DNA of 64,000 nt. Source: Streptomyces sp. SS1-1 (GTDB lineage Bacteria; Actinomycetota; Actinomycetes; Streptomycetales; Streptomycetaceae). Position 1 is the first letter of the stretch. Every line of letters begins with the position of its first letter. The translations under genes were made by a program, and so were the position numbers. Positions 1 through 7,938 of this stretch are shown piece by piece. The stretch spans positions 1-64,000 of the forward strand of contig NZ_WBXN01000004.1 in NCBI RefSeq assembly GCF_008973465.1, in the 5' to 3' direction. The notes beneath the pieces are model-generated. The model ran no database searches. It was not told the origin of the DNA and saw only the letters and a program-made list of their open reading frames with translations.

Positions 1-1
1 G

Positions 2-889
2 GAGGAGACGGGATACCACCTGTTCGCCCAGGTGGGGCACTACATAGCCGCGATGACCGCGGCGCAGCGCGGCGACCTCGACGCGTGCCGCCGCCACTGC
101 GAGGCCGTCTGGGGGTGGTCAGGGCCCAGGGGGCTGCGGCGGCTGGAGAACTGCGCCCACCAGGCGGCGGCACGGGCGGCCCTGGGCGCCGCCGACTTCG
201 AGACAGCCTTCCATCACGCCACGGCGATCTGCGCCCCGGGGGTTCTGCCGCCGTTCAACCCCGAGGCCGTGTGGTCCGCGCCGGACCTCGTCGAGGCCGC
301 CGTGCGCACCGGGCGGCACGCGCAGGCGCGACGGCACGCGGACGCGCTGCGCGACGCCGGTGTCGGCCACCTCTCGTCGCGGCTCGCGCTGAACTCGGCC
401 GTGGTCACGGCGATGACCTCGGCCGCCGAGGACACGGTCAGGTGCTTCGAGGAGGCACTCGCACTGCCGGGCGTCGAGCAGTGGCCCTTCGAGGCCTGCC
501 GGGCTCGTCTGGCGTACGGCGAAGCGCTGCGCCGGCAAGGACACAACCGTGACGCCCGGGTGCAACTGGCCGCCGCACGCGACGGCTTCGGGGAACTGGG
601 CGCCCGTTCGTGGGAGGCTCGGGCCGCGGCGGAGCTCCGCGCCACCGGCATGACACGGGCCGGCCGGGGCAAGGCCGGTGAGGCCCTCACCCCGCAGGAG
701 CTGGAGGTCGCCAGGCTGGCGGCGACGGGGCTGTCCAACCCGCAGATCGCGTCGCGTCTGTTCCTTTCGCCGCGGACCGTGTCGTCGCATCTCTACCGTG
801 TGTTCCCGAAGTTGGGGATCACGTCGCGGGCCGAGCTCCGCGACGCCCTGCAGGCACTGCCTCCCGAGCCTTCCGCCACCCAGCCGTAA
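2..889 (+). CDS. LuxR-family transcriptional regulator, C-terminal part (5' end outside window)
   Basis: The frame is open from the first bases of the window, so the gene starts upstream and the internal ATG at 32 is probably not the start. The visible part is an alanine- and arginine-rich helical region resembling the TPR-like region of large MalT/LAL-type LuxR regulators. It is followed by a C-terminal HTH: 'LTPQELEVARLAATGLSNPQ' with 'SPRTVSSHLYRVFPKLGI' as the recognition-helix part, about 60 residues from the end. Proteins of this type bind DNA through the HTH and usually carry an N-terminal AAA ATPase, which cannot be seen here. It is followed on the same strand by a hydrolase/monooxygenase pair that it may control; that link is inference from position only. 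Confidence 0.85.
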   Translation, partial: EETGYHLFAQVGHYIAAMTAAQRGDLDACRRHCEAVWGWSGPRGLRRLENCAHQAAARAALGAADFETAFHHATAICAPGVLPPFNPEAVWSAPDLVEAAVRTGRHAQARRHADALRDAGVGHLSSRLALNSAVVTAMTSAAEDTVRCFEEALALPGVEQWPFEACRARLAYGEALRRQGHNRDARVQLAAARDGFGELGARSWEARAAAELRATGMTRAGRGKAGEALTPQELEVARLAATGLSNPQIASRLFLSPRTVSSHLYRVFPKLGITSRAELRDALQALPPEPSATQP

Positions 890-908
890 GAACTGCCAGC
901 CGAGGCTC

Positions 909-1025
909 CGGCACTGAGGTGAGCGAACCACCGACCTGGTCCACCGGCACTTCCCCGGCACTGACATGAGCAAGCCACCCGCCGAGTCCCAACCCTCCCC
1001 CGGCACTGAGGTGAGCGAGCCGCCG
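909..1025 (+). repeat. three imperfect 25-bp direct repeats upstream of hydrolase gene
   Basis: Copies lie at 909-933, 956-980 and 1001-1025. Each begins CGGCACTGA and continues with a near-identical GAGC(A/G)A(A/G)CC core; the first and third differ at only two positions. Spacing is 47 and 45 bp. They lie between the stop of the LuxR gene and the start chosen for the hydrolase. They could be binding sites for the upstream regulator or remnants of small duplications. Confidence 0.6.
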
Positions 1026-1133
1026 GCCGGATGTCAGTCAGCTGACGGAGGCTGCCGGCACGGGAGCCGGGCCATTCTCGTGGAGACACCGAAACCGCCC
1101 GCCACCACGGGCGCAACCCACGAGGAGCAGACC

Positions 1134-1958
1134 ATGCCGTTCGTCACCGCCGGCGACGGAACCGACATCTTCTACAAGGGCTGGGGCTCGGGCCCGCCGG
1201 TGATGTTCCACCACGGCTGGCCGCTGAGCTCGGACGACTTCGACGCCCAACTGCTGTTCCTCGTCCAGCACGGCTACCGAGTCATCGCCCACGACCGCCG
1301 AGGGCACGGGCGCTCCGCCCAGACCGGCCACGGGCACGACATGGATCACTACGCGTCGGACGCCGCCGCCGTGGTGGCGCACCTCGGCCTGCGCGACGTC
1401 GTCCACGTCGGCCACTCCACCGGTGGTGGAGAGGTCGCCCGGTACGTGGCCCGGCACGGTGCCGGGCGGGTCGCCAAGGTTGTCCTCATCGCAGCGGTCC
1501 CGCCGCTCATGGTGCAGACCGCGTCGAATCCGGGAGGGCTGCCGGTCGAGGTCTTCGACGGCTTCCGCGAGGCCGTGGCCACCAACCGCTCCCAGTTCTA
1601 CCTCGACCTCGCCTCCGGGCCGTTCTACGGGTTCAACCGCCCGGGCGCGGACATCTCCCAGGGCGTCATCCAGAACTGGTGGCGCCAGGCGATGGCCGGC
1701 AGCGCCCAGGCTCACCACGAGGGCATCAAAGCGTTCTCCGAGACCGACTTCACCGACGACCTTTGGGCCATCGACGTCCCCACGCTCCTCCTGCACGGCG
1801 ACGACGACCAGATCGTCCCGATCGCCGACTCCGCCGAGATCGCGGTCACGTTGGTCGAGAACGCGCGCCTGGAGGTCTACCCGGGGCTGTCCCACGGCAT
1901 GTGCACCGTGAACGCCGACACCGTCAACACCGACCTCCTCGACTTCCTCGAGAGCTGA
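1134..1958 (+). CDS. alpha/beta hydrolase, non-heme chloroperoxidase / arylesterase type
   Basis: The product is 274 residues with the classical alpha/beta hydrolase layout: an oxyanion-hole HHGWP near residue 26, the nucleophile elbow GHSTGGG near residue 94, an acid loop in LLHGDDDQIVP near 220, and the catalytic histidine in GLSHGM near 250. Length and motifs match cofactor-free haloperoxidases/esterases. The ATG at 1134 is preferred because CGAGGAG lies just upstream and similarity to the family begins at this methionine; an in-frame ATG at 966 would add a repeat-rich, non-family extension. A small ABM monooxygenase gene follows after 53 bp, probably as an operon. The substrate cannot be inferred. 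Confidence 0.9.
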   Translation: MPFVTAGDGTDIFYKGWGSGPPVMFHHGWPLSSDDFDAQLLFLVQHGYRVIAHDRRGHGRSAQTGHGHDMDHYASDAAAVVAHLGLRDVVHVGHSTGGGEVARYVARHGAGRVAKVVLIAAVPPLMVQTASNPGGLPVEVFDGFREAVATNRSQFYLDLASGPFYGFNRPGADISQGVIQNWWRQAMAGSAQAHHEGIKAFSETDFTDDLWAIDVPTLLLHGDDDQIVPIADSAEIAVTLVENARLEVYPGLSHGMCTVNADTVNTDLLDFLES

Positions 1959-2011
1959 CTCGGACCTACCCGCCCGGCCCTCGAGCACAGAGAACAGAAC
2001 AGGGAATCACC

Positions 2012-2383
2012 ATGACCGCAACACCCACCGGCTACGTGACCGTCGTCCGGGACGCGAAGGCGAAGCCGGGCAGGGAGGACGATCTGAAGGCGTTCATCAC
2101 CGCCGCCGTCACCCCCTCACGCAACGACCCCGGCAACATCGACTACGAAGCCCACGAAGTCGACGGCCGGCCCGGCGAGTTCGTCATCTACGAACGCTGG
2201 GAGAGCCGCACCCACCTCGCCGCCCACCTCGCCGCGCCCCGCATGCGGGAACTCGCCCCGCAGATGCTCGAACTCATCGACGGAACCATCGAGGACGGCA
2301 TCCGACTGCTGCGCCCCTTCCGCCCCACCCACCAGGGTCCGACGGCCGCCTATGACAGGAGTCCGCGATGGTGCGGTTCATGA
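2012..2383 (+). CDS. antibiotic biosynthesis monooxygenase (ABM/YgiN-like) domain protein
   Basis: This is a 123-residue single-domain protein. The N-terminal two-thirds shows the ABM ferredoxin-like pattern: a first beta strand VTVVRDAKAKPGREDDLKAF, then DPGNIDYEAHE and EFVIYERWESRTHLAAHLA. Such proteins are small cytoplasmic dimers; YgiN-type members act on quinols, others on polyketides or heme. The ATG is preceded by an A/G-rich stretch ending AACAGGGAATCACC. It probably shares a transcript with the hydrolase upstream. The last 20 residues leave the family pattern. It converges on apbE, whose stop lies 17 bp beyond. Confidence 0.85.
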   Translation: MTATPTGYVTVVRDAKAKPGREDDLKAFITAAVTPSRNDPGNIDYEAHEVDGRPGEFVIYERWESRTHLAAHLAAPRMRELAPQMLELIDGTIEDGIRLLRPFRPTHQGPTAAYDRSPRWCGS

Positions 2384-2397
2384 AGCAGCACGTCCCC

Positions 2398-2423
2398 GGT
2401 CACCGAGGCCGGTCCCGGTGACC
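2398..2423. terminator. hairpin and short tandem repeats between convergent genes
   Basis: GGTCACCG (2398-2405) and CGGTGACC (2416-2423) are a perfect inverted repeat overlapping the apbE stop. A roughly 21-bp unit rich in CCGAGGC(C/A)GGTCCCGG is repeated about three times between 2401 and 2466 inside the 3' end of apbE. A bidirectional terminator is the simplest reading. Confidence 0.5.
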
Positions 2424-3248
2424 GAGGCAGGTCCCGGGGGGCCGAGGCCGGTCCCGGGGGGCCGAGGGGCCGAAGGCGCCCGGGAAGCCGCCGGTCCACC
2501 ATGCGCGGCCGCCGGAGGTGACGGCGAAGGCCTCGACGCCGGGGAGGGAGTCGATCCAGTCACGGGCGCTCGCACCCATGGCGAAGGCAGCGGTCGCCCA
2601 GGCGTCGACATCGGTGAGATGACGGCCCACCAGGGTGATCGACAGCAGGTCCGATCCCGCCGGACGGCCGGTGCGCGGGTCGAGGATGTGCGGGCCGCGT
2701 TCGGCCGTGCCGGAGGTCGCCACGGCCAGATCCCGGCCGGACACGACGGTACTGAGCCGGCCGGGCAGCAAGGGGTGGGCGATGCCGACGCGCCAGGGCA
2801 CGCCTGGGGCGCACTCGCCGCGCAGCTGGATGTCGCCGCCGCCGTTGACACAGGTGCTGCGGACTCCGGCCCGCGCCAGGATCTCGGACGCCCGCTCGAT
2901 GGCCCAGCCCTTGACCAGGCCGGTCGGGTCGAGACGGCCACCGGGGGTGGTGCTGAACCAGCCGTCCGTGAGGCGTTGCGCGTTCTCGCACAGCCGGAGC
3001 ACCTCGGTGACGTCCCGGTCGCAGTCGTCGACGGTGACCTCGCCGCGGCCCAGCCGGCTGATCTGGCTGCCGGGGCGGTAGGTGGAGAACACCTCGTCCA
3101 CCCGGTGCAGCCACGCCACGGCCCGGTCCAGGGCGTGCCGTACGGCCGGCGTGGAAGCGTCGCGCAGGTCGAAGGAGAAGACCGTGCCCATGGCGTGCTC
3201 CACGTGGCGCAGTCCCGGGGTGCGTCCGGTGCGCGGGCTGTCAGGCAC
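2400..3248 (-). CDS. apbE: FAD:protein FMN transferase (ApbE family)
   Basis: The 282-residue product carries the ApbE signature: an N-terminal HVEHAMGTVFSFDLRD, then DPTGLVKGWAIERA (Mg/FAD-binding lysine region), CVNGGGDIQLRG, and SITLVGRHLTDVDAWATAAF with the conserved Asp residues near 225. ApbE moves FMN from FAD onto a Thr/Ser of an exported FMN-binding protein, and such a target lies directly upstream. The GTG start at 3248 overlaps the stop of that gene by 8 bp, so the two are translationally coupled. No signal peptide is obvious at this start. The C-terminal 25 residues (PRDRPRPPG...) come from the short tandem repeats and look like a degenerate tail. Confidence 0.9.
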   Translation of the reverse strand: MPDSPRTGRTPGLRHVEHAMGTVFSFDLRDASTPAVRHALDRAVAWLHRVDEVFSTYRPGSQISRLGRGEVTVDDCDRDVTEVLRLCENAQRLTDGWFSTTPGGRLDPTGLVKGWAIERASEILARAGVRSTCVNGGGDIQLRGECAPGVPWRVGIAHPLLPGRLSTVVSGRDLAVATSGTAERGPHILDPRTGRPAGSDLLSITLVGRHLTDVDAWATAAFAMGASARDWIDSLPGVEAFAVTSGGRAWWTGGFPGAFGPSAPRDRPRPPGTCLGHRDRPR

Positions 3249-3685
3249 CGGCCTGGTCCAGGGCGCTCTGGAGGGACTGCATGTAGCCCTCGCCGGTGTA
3301 GGAGGCGCCGGAGACGGCCTGGATGCCGGCGCTCCGCGCGCCCAGGGCTTCCCTGGTCAACGTGGGCACGGCGTAACCGGCGATGGCCCGGCTGCGGGCG
3401 TCCTCGTCCGGGGTCCGCACGGCCCGGACCTCGGCCAGCTTGCCGTGGGAGAGGGTGACAGCGACCTGCACCGGTCCGTAGGGGGTCTGCTCGACGGCGC
3501 CGGTGAAGGTTCCGCCGGCTCCCGGCCCCGCCGGCGCCGGAGCCGGGAGCCGGCGAGGACGTCGCCGTACCCGGTCCGGTACCGGCCAGTGCGGGCGGTG
3601 TGGTGTGGTGCGGTTTGAGGGACAGCAGCAGGACCAGGCCCGCAACGCTGGACGCGGCCATGAGGGCGGCGCGGCGCACTGCCAT
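3241..3685 (-). pseudogene. FMN-binding domain protein (flavinylation target), frameshifted
   Basis: Two frames together give one protein. From the ATG at 3685, with AAAGGAGC just upstream, the frame reads MAVRRAALMAASSVAGLVLL and a hydrophobic export segment, then a Gly/Ala/Pro linker. The family continuation GGTFTGAVEQTPYGPVQVAV ... VSGASYTGEGYMQSLQSAL lies in another frame and ends at 3241. The SGAS motif near the C-terminus is the usual ApbE flavinylation site. The switch falls in the G/C-only run around 3515-3550; the 445-bp span is one base off a multiple of three. It is either a true one-base indel that kills the gene or an assembly error. Confidence 0.75.
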
Positions 3686-3726
3686 GGGGCTGCTCCTTTC
3701 AGGGGTGTGGGCGGGTCGCAGAGCGC

Positions 3727-4869
3727 TCAGAGAGCGAAGGACTCGTGGTGGATGCGGCGGCGTGCCACTTTGGCCCGTCGCAGAGCGGCGATGGCCGCGG
3801 ATGTCATCCCCGGGGGGCCGCACAGGTAGACGTCGCGCTCGGCGATGTCCGGTACGAGGGCGGTCAGTGCGTCGGCGGTGAGGGGCGGGGTGCGTCCGGC
3901 GGGTTCGTCCACCACGTAGTGCACGGTCGCTCCGCGACGGGCGGCTATGACGTCGATCTCGCGCCGTAGCACCAGGTCCCGCGGGCGGCGCGCCCGGTAG
4001 ACCAGGGTGACGTCGCCGGGCAGCGTCTCGAACAGGGCGATCAGCGGGGTGATGCCCACACCGCCGGCCAGCAGCAGCGCCTTGGAGGACGTTCGTTGTG
4101 CCGCGGTCAGGGCGCCATAGGGCCCTTCTGCCCATACCCGGGTACCGGGACGCAGACGTGCCACGGCCTCGCTGTGGCGTCCGGCCGCTTTCACGGTGAT
4201 GCGCAGCACGCCCCGGCCGGCCGGTGCGGACAGTGAGTACGGGTTCGCCGTCCACCACATGCCGGGGGCGAGGAAGCGCCAGCGGAAGAACTGGCCGGGC
4301 CGCGCGTCCAGTTCGTCGATGTGCGGGCCGGCCATGAGGACGGACACCACTCCGGGCGCTTCGGGCCGTACGCCGGTCACGGTCAGCCGGTGACGCAGTC
4401 CCTGCCGGAGGGGGGTGAGGAACCGGTACCAGGTCAGCAGCGCGGCCACACCGATGTACAGGGTGTACCAGGCGAGCTGGGCGGGGCGGTGGGCGACGAA
4501 GTCGGCGCCGTTGGACAGTTGGTGGGAGAAAGCCAGGAAAATGGCGAGATATGTGGCGAAGTGCAGGTAGTGCCAGGTCTCGTAACTGAACCGGCGGCGT
4601 GCGGCGCGGGCCGAGACGACGCCGGTGGCGAGCAGGAGCAGCAGACCGGCCGTCGCCGGGAGCATGTCGGGATAGCCGAGGACGAGCGCGGTGGCCTGCC
4701 CGACGACGCCGGAGCGGGCGCTCGCCGCGTAGCCGAGGGTGATCAGCACGGCGTGGGCGAGCGTCAGGGAGATGGTGTATCGGCCGCCCAGGGCGTGCCA
4801 GCGAGCCAGGCGGTCCGAGCCGACGGCCCGCTCCAGGACGGGCAGGCGGGACATCAGGGCGAGCAGCAC
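3727..4869 (-). CDS. ferric reductase-like transmembrane / FAD-NAD oxidoreductase, N-terminally short
   Basis: A membrane half has His-bearing helices (WHALGGRYTISLTLAHAVLI, YETWHYLHFATYLAIFLAFS) typical of heme-binding ferric reductase domains. A C-terminal ferredoxin-NADP reductase half follows: PGQFFRWRFLAPGMWWTANPYSLS for FAD, GGVGITPLIALFE for NAD, and YLCGPPGM near the end. It would pass electrons from NAD(P)H across the membrane to the flavinylated partner encoded next. At 380 residues it lacks the first helix normally found. Family-like residues (SAAGYACAV) continue upstream of the GTG used here, but the frame meets a stop near 4990 without another start, and no ribosome binding site precedes the GTG. 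It may be truncated. Confidence 0.8.
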   Translation of the reverse strand: MLLALMSRLPVLERAVGSDRLARWHALGGRYTISLTLAHAVLITLGYAASARSGVVGQATALVLGYPDMLPATAGLLLLLATGVVSARAARRRFSYETWHYLHFATYLAIFLAFSHQLSNGADFVAHRPAQLAWYTLYIGVAALLTWYRFLTPLRQGLRHRLTVTGVRPEAPGVVSVLMAGPHIDELDARPGQFFRWRFLAPGMWWTANPYSLSAPAGRGVLRITVKAAGRHSEAVARLRPGTRVWAEGPYGALTAAQRTSSKALLLAGGVGITPLIALFETLPGDVTLVYRARRPRDLVLRREIDVIAARRGATVHYVVDEPAGRTPPLTADALTALVPDIAERDVYLCGPPGMTSAAIAALRRAKVARRRIHHESFAL

Positions 4870-5009
4870 CGCGCAGGCGTATCCGGCGGCCGACGGTGGT
4901 GAACCGTCCGGGCCCTGGGCGCCCGCCCGCCCGGTCCCTGCACGGTGAACCGCGTCCGCGCCCCCGACGCGGTCCGGAGTCCCTCGCCGTCATGCGGCGG
5001 CGCCGGGGC

Positions 5010-5879
5010 TCAGTCGTCCCAGGCCCCAGGCACCGTGATCACCGGGCATTCGGCCCGGTGCAGCAGGCCGTGGGGCACCGAACCCAATCGCATACCCGTG
5101 TACCCGCCGCGCCCGTGCCTGCCGACGACGACAGCCGCGGCGTCGACCGACGCGAGGGCCAGTACCTCCACGGGGTGGCCGCGCACCACGTCCTGGGACA
5201 CCCGAACGTCCGGTTGCCGCTCCGCCAGTCCCGCGAGGGTCTCGGCCAGCAGCCGGCGCCGTTCCGTGAGCCCGGCCTCCTCGTCGGTGAACGGCACGAC
5301 CGGCCGACGCCACACCCACAGCACGTGCAGAACGGCGCCGCGCAACGCGGCCTCCTCCATGGCGTACGCGGCGGCGGCCCGGGAGGCCACGCTGCCGTCG
5401 ACGCCCACGACGAGTCGCGGGGGCCGCACATCCGTGGCCTCCGGCTCCCGCACCACGACGACCGGGCAGTTTGCGCGGGCGCTGACCGGAACGGCCATCG
5501 AGCCGGACCTGAAGATCTCCTCCGCCCGGCTCAACCGGCGCGAGCCGAGCACGATCATCCGGGCCCGCGCCGCCTGACCGCACAGCACCGCCGACGGCAC
5601 GCCGTCGAGCAGTCCCGTGGTCACCGGCACGTCCGCGCTCAGTGCCCGCACCGTTGCCGCCGCCTCGTCGAGCGCGTTCTCGCCCCGGGCCCGGAACATC
5701 GTGCGCCGGTAGGGTGCGTCGACGTGCTGCCCGCCCTGCACCGGGGGCACCCCCATGACCAGCCGCAGCGACAGGCCCCGGCGCCCCGCTTCGTCGACGG
5801 CCCAGGCGAGCGCCGGTACGGACTGCTCACGGGGGTCGATCCCGACGACGATCTCATCGCGTACGGCGGTGTCCGTCAT
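5010..5879 (-). CDS. universal stress protein, tandem UspA domains
   Basis: The 289-residue protein is a tandem of two Usp folds. Domain 1 (about 8-145) starts IVVGIDPREQSVPALAWAVD. Domain 2 (about 150-289) starts VVGVDGSVASRAAAAYAMEE and keeps the ATP-binding pattern G-2x-G-9x-G(S/T) in VGRHGRGGYTGMRLGSVPHG; domain 1 has a weaker version. Tandem Usps are common in actinobacteria and often belong to hypoxia or stress regulons. The ATG at 5879 follows GGCAGGAGGAACGAGG, a good ribosome binding site. The stop lies about 140 bp beyond the ferric reductase start, so it is probably a separate transcription unit. Confidence 0.9.
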   Translation of the reverse strand: MTDTAVRDEIVVGIDPREQSVPALAWAVDEAGRRGLSLRLVMGVPPVQGGQHVDAPYRRTMFRARGENALDEAAATVRALSADVPVTTGLLDGVPSAVLCGQAARARMIVLGSRRLSRAEEIFRSGSMAVPVSARANCPVVVVREPEATDVRPPRLVVGVDGSVASRAAAAYAMEEAALRGAVLHVLWVWRRPVVPFTDEEAGLTERRRLLAETLAGLAERQPDVRVSQDVVRGHPVEVLALASVDAAAVVVGRHGRGGYTGMRLGSVPHGLLHRAECPVITVPGAWDD

Positions 5880-6079
5880 GGATCCTCGTTCCTCCTGCCG
5901 GGCGGCCGTGGGAGCGGAACGTTCCTGTCGCGTGGGGGGCGCGAGCGGTGCAGCGCCGGGCGGACTCGTCCCCGCCGGGTACCGCACTGCCCTTTCATTC
6001 TGTCGTCGGGAGCGCGAGTCCGCCTGAAGCCGTGCCCCGCGCGAGCCGGCAGCGCCGCGCCCCGGCTGGCGGTGGCCCG

Positions 6080-6829
6080 TCACTCGCCCGACGACGGGAC
6101 GGCGGGACCGCCGCTGGTCGATCCGCCGTCCAGTACGAACTCGCTGCCCGTCGAGTAGGTGGCGTCGGCCACGATGAACAGGACCATGCGAGCGACTTCC
6201 TCCGGTTCCCCGAACCGGGCGATCGGCTGATCGGAGACGAAGGAGTCGTCGATGCCGGCGGTCATCGCGGTGCGCACCGCCCCAGGGTGCACGGAGCAGA
6301 CCCGGATCCCGTCGGCTCCGAGTTCCAGCGCCGCCGTCTTGGTCAGTCCTCGCAGACCCCACTTGCCGGCGACGTACGATCCCACGCCGGCATAGCCCAT
6401 CAGTCCCGCGGACGAGGACATGTTCACGATGACGCCGCCACCGGCCCGGCGCAGCGCCGGGGTCACGGCACGGATGCCGAGCCACGGGCCTTGCAGGTTC
6501 ACGTCGATCACGCGCCGGAACGACTGCACGCTCTGTTCCTCGATGGTGGCGAATTCGACGATCCCGGCGTTGTTGACGAGCACCGACAGCGGCCCCAGGT
6601 CGCGTTCCGCCTGCGACACGGCCGCTGTCCAGCCGTCCCCCTCGGAGACGTCCAGGTGGGCGTAGCGGGCCCGGTCTCCGAGTTCCGTGGCCAGTGCCGC
6701 GCCTTCGGCGTCCAGGACGTCGGCGATCAGCACGGCGGCGCCCTCCGCGGTGAACAGACGGGCGACGGCAGCACCGATCCCCCGCGCGCCACCGGTGACG
6801 ATGGCCACCTGTCCGGTCATCCGTTCCAT
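6080..6829 (-). CDS. SDR family oxidoreductase
   Basis: This is a 249-residue classical short-chain dehydrogenase. Visible motifs are the cofactor motif TGGARGIG near residue 12, NNAG near 87, the catalytic Ser in NMSSSAG, and YVAGK near 155, followed by a PG motif (VHPGAVRT). An Asp at the end of the second strand region (LIADVL) suggests NAD(H) preference, which is inference. The C-terminus ends FVLDGGST plus a short Pro/Gly tail. About 200 bp without a gene separates its end from the Usp start. The substrate is unknown. Confidence 0.9.
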   Translation of the reverse strand: MERMTGQVAIVTGGARGIGAAVARLFTAEGAAVLIADVLDAEGAALATELGDRARYAHLDVSEGDGWTAAVSQAERDLGPLSVLVNNAGIVEFATIEEQSVQSFRRVIDVNLQGPWLGIRAVTPALRRAGGGVIVNMSSSAGLMGYAGVGSYVAGKWGLRGLTKTAALELGADGIRVCSVHPGAVRTAMTAGIDDSFVSDQPIARFGEPEEVARMVLFIVADATYSTGSEFVLDGGSTSGGPAVPSSGE

Positions 6830-6884
6830 CTTGGCCTCCCTCGTCCGTGCGTCGACCCGCCTTTCTCGGCAGGCATCGCTGACG

Positions 6885-7625
6885 TCATTGCCTGCCTCGA
6901 ACGCCTGGTGTGATCAACCCGTTTCCGTTCTTGAGGCGGTCCGCGGCGAGCCGGGCGCGCACGTTGTGGAACTGCCGGGTCTGCATGACGAAGTGCGCCG
7001 GCTCCCAGAGCCCGAGGTCGAAGGGGCGGGTGAGCCGTCGGGGGTGTCTGGCGCCGCGCGTACGGACCACCAGGCGCGTTCCGCCGTCGGGCGTCGGCCG
7101 CAGGTGGAAGCCCCAGATCCCGTCGACGCGCGCCGGCGGCAAAGGATCCCACTGCGGATCGAAGGAACGGCCGGACGGAATCTTCAGGTCCGAGCCCAGC
7201 ACCAACGTCCTGTGCGGCTCCATTCTGACGACGGTGAACCAGGCCCGGCCGCCCCGGACTGTGCTCAGACGCTGCCCCTCCTCGACGCTCTGCCATTCGG
7301 GGACGACGCGGTCGGCGCTGGGGTGCCCGTAGTGGTCCAGCCAGTCCCAGCTGTACCAGCCTCCGCGGTCGTATCCCATCTGCACCAGCCAGGCCCACAC
7401 CGCCTCGGGAGGTGCCGGGAGGGTCGTGGCCATCGTCGACGTGCCGTCGGGCTCGGGGACGAGCTCGTCGCCGGGGTACTCACGGGCGACCTCCTCGCGG
7501 GTCGCGCCCCAGGTCAGCATGCGCGGACGAATCCAGCGCGCGTAGCACCCGAGGGCGGCTGACGTCACGGCGAGCGGAAGCAGGCGGCTTCCGGTCGGCT
7601 CTCGGTACATGCGCTGCCTGTACAT
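6885..7625 (-). CDS. SRPBCC (polyketide cyclase/START-like) protein
   Basis: The 246-residue product begins at the ATG at 7625, preceded by GGGAGGAAGCG; a farther upstream start would add an unsupported Pro-rich extension. After an N-terminal hydrophobic stretch (LLPLAVTSAALGCYARW, one possible membrane anchor) comes PEDGTST-like loop then LPAPPEAVWAWLVQMGYDRG, the usual first helix of SRPBCC folds, and WYSWDWLD. The C-terminus resembles GFHLRPTPDGGTRLVVRTRG and EPAHFVMQTRQF. This pattern is common in uncharacterised actinobacterial START-like proteins that bind hydrophobic ligands. A 20-bp palindrome lies just upstream of the start. Confidence 0.75.
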   Translation of the reverse strand: MYRQRMYREPTGSRLLPLAVTSAALGCYARWIRPRMLTWGATREEVAREYPGDELVPEPDGTSTMATTLPAPPEAVWAWLVQMGYDRGGWYSWDWLDHYGHPSADRVVPEWQSVEEGQRLSTVRGGRAWFTVVRMEPHRTLVLGSDLKIPSGRSFDPQWDPLPPARVDGIWGFHLRPTPDGGTRLVVRTRGARHPRRLTRPFDLGLWEPAHFVMQTRQFHNVRARLAADRLKNGNGLITPGVRGRQ

Positions 7626-7938
7626 CGCTTCCTCCCTCGGCGCCGGGCCCGGCGCCGTGGAGCCTCGCACTGTCCGCGCAGTAGCGGCTCCCGGCTACCG
7701 GCCCGGGTCCGGGACACCCCCGGCCGGAGCGGGGACTCCCGCCCTGACGGGTCGGGGCCGCCGAGGGCACGTTGCGCCGGACGGTGCGCAACCTGCTCCG
7801 GCTCCTCCATTGCATCGCCGCGGGCCGGTGAACAGTAGGGCCGAGTGGGTCCTGCCGCTGGACCGTCGGACCCGGGGGCGGTGAGACCGTGCTCTCCTCG
7901 CCGTAGTCACCGATCGGCGATCACCGTCCCGCCCCGGC
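7626..7938. other. gene-free stretch between two minus-strand genes
   Basis: About 310 bp hold no convincing coding frame in either direction. The only structure seen is the perfect palindrome at 7638-7657 close to the start of the SRPBCC gene. The promoter of that gene is expected here. Confidence 0.5.
7638..7657. promoter_or_regulatory. 20-bp perfect GC palindrome upstream of SRPBCC gene
   Basis: CGGCGCCGGG is followed directly by its reverse complement CCCGGCGCCG, 13 bp upstream of the ATG at 7625, just behind the ribosome binding site. As RNA it could form a tight hairpin affecting translation; as DNA it could be an operator. In 70 percent GC DNA chance palindromes of this kind are not rare. 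Confidence 0.4.

Noticed and set aside
966-1133. Upstream ATG start for the hydrolase
   Set aside because: The extension covers the direct repeats, lacks family similarity, and the ATG at 1134 has a better ribosome binding site.
2378-4993. Minus-strand open frame of 871 codons spanning apbE to ferric reductase
   Set aside because: It crosses three genes in the wrong phase. Only its short piece around 3,560-3,685 is meaningful, as the N-terminus of the frameshifted FMN-binding protein.
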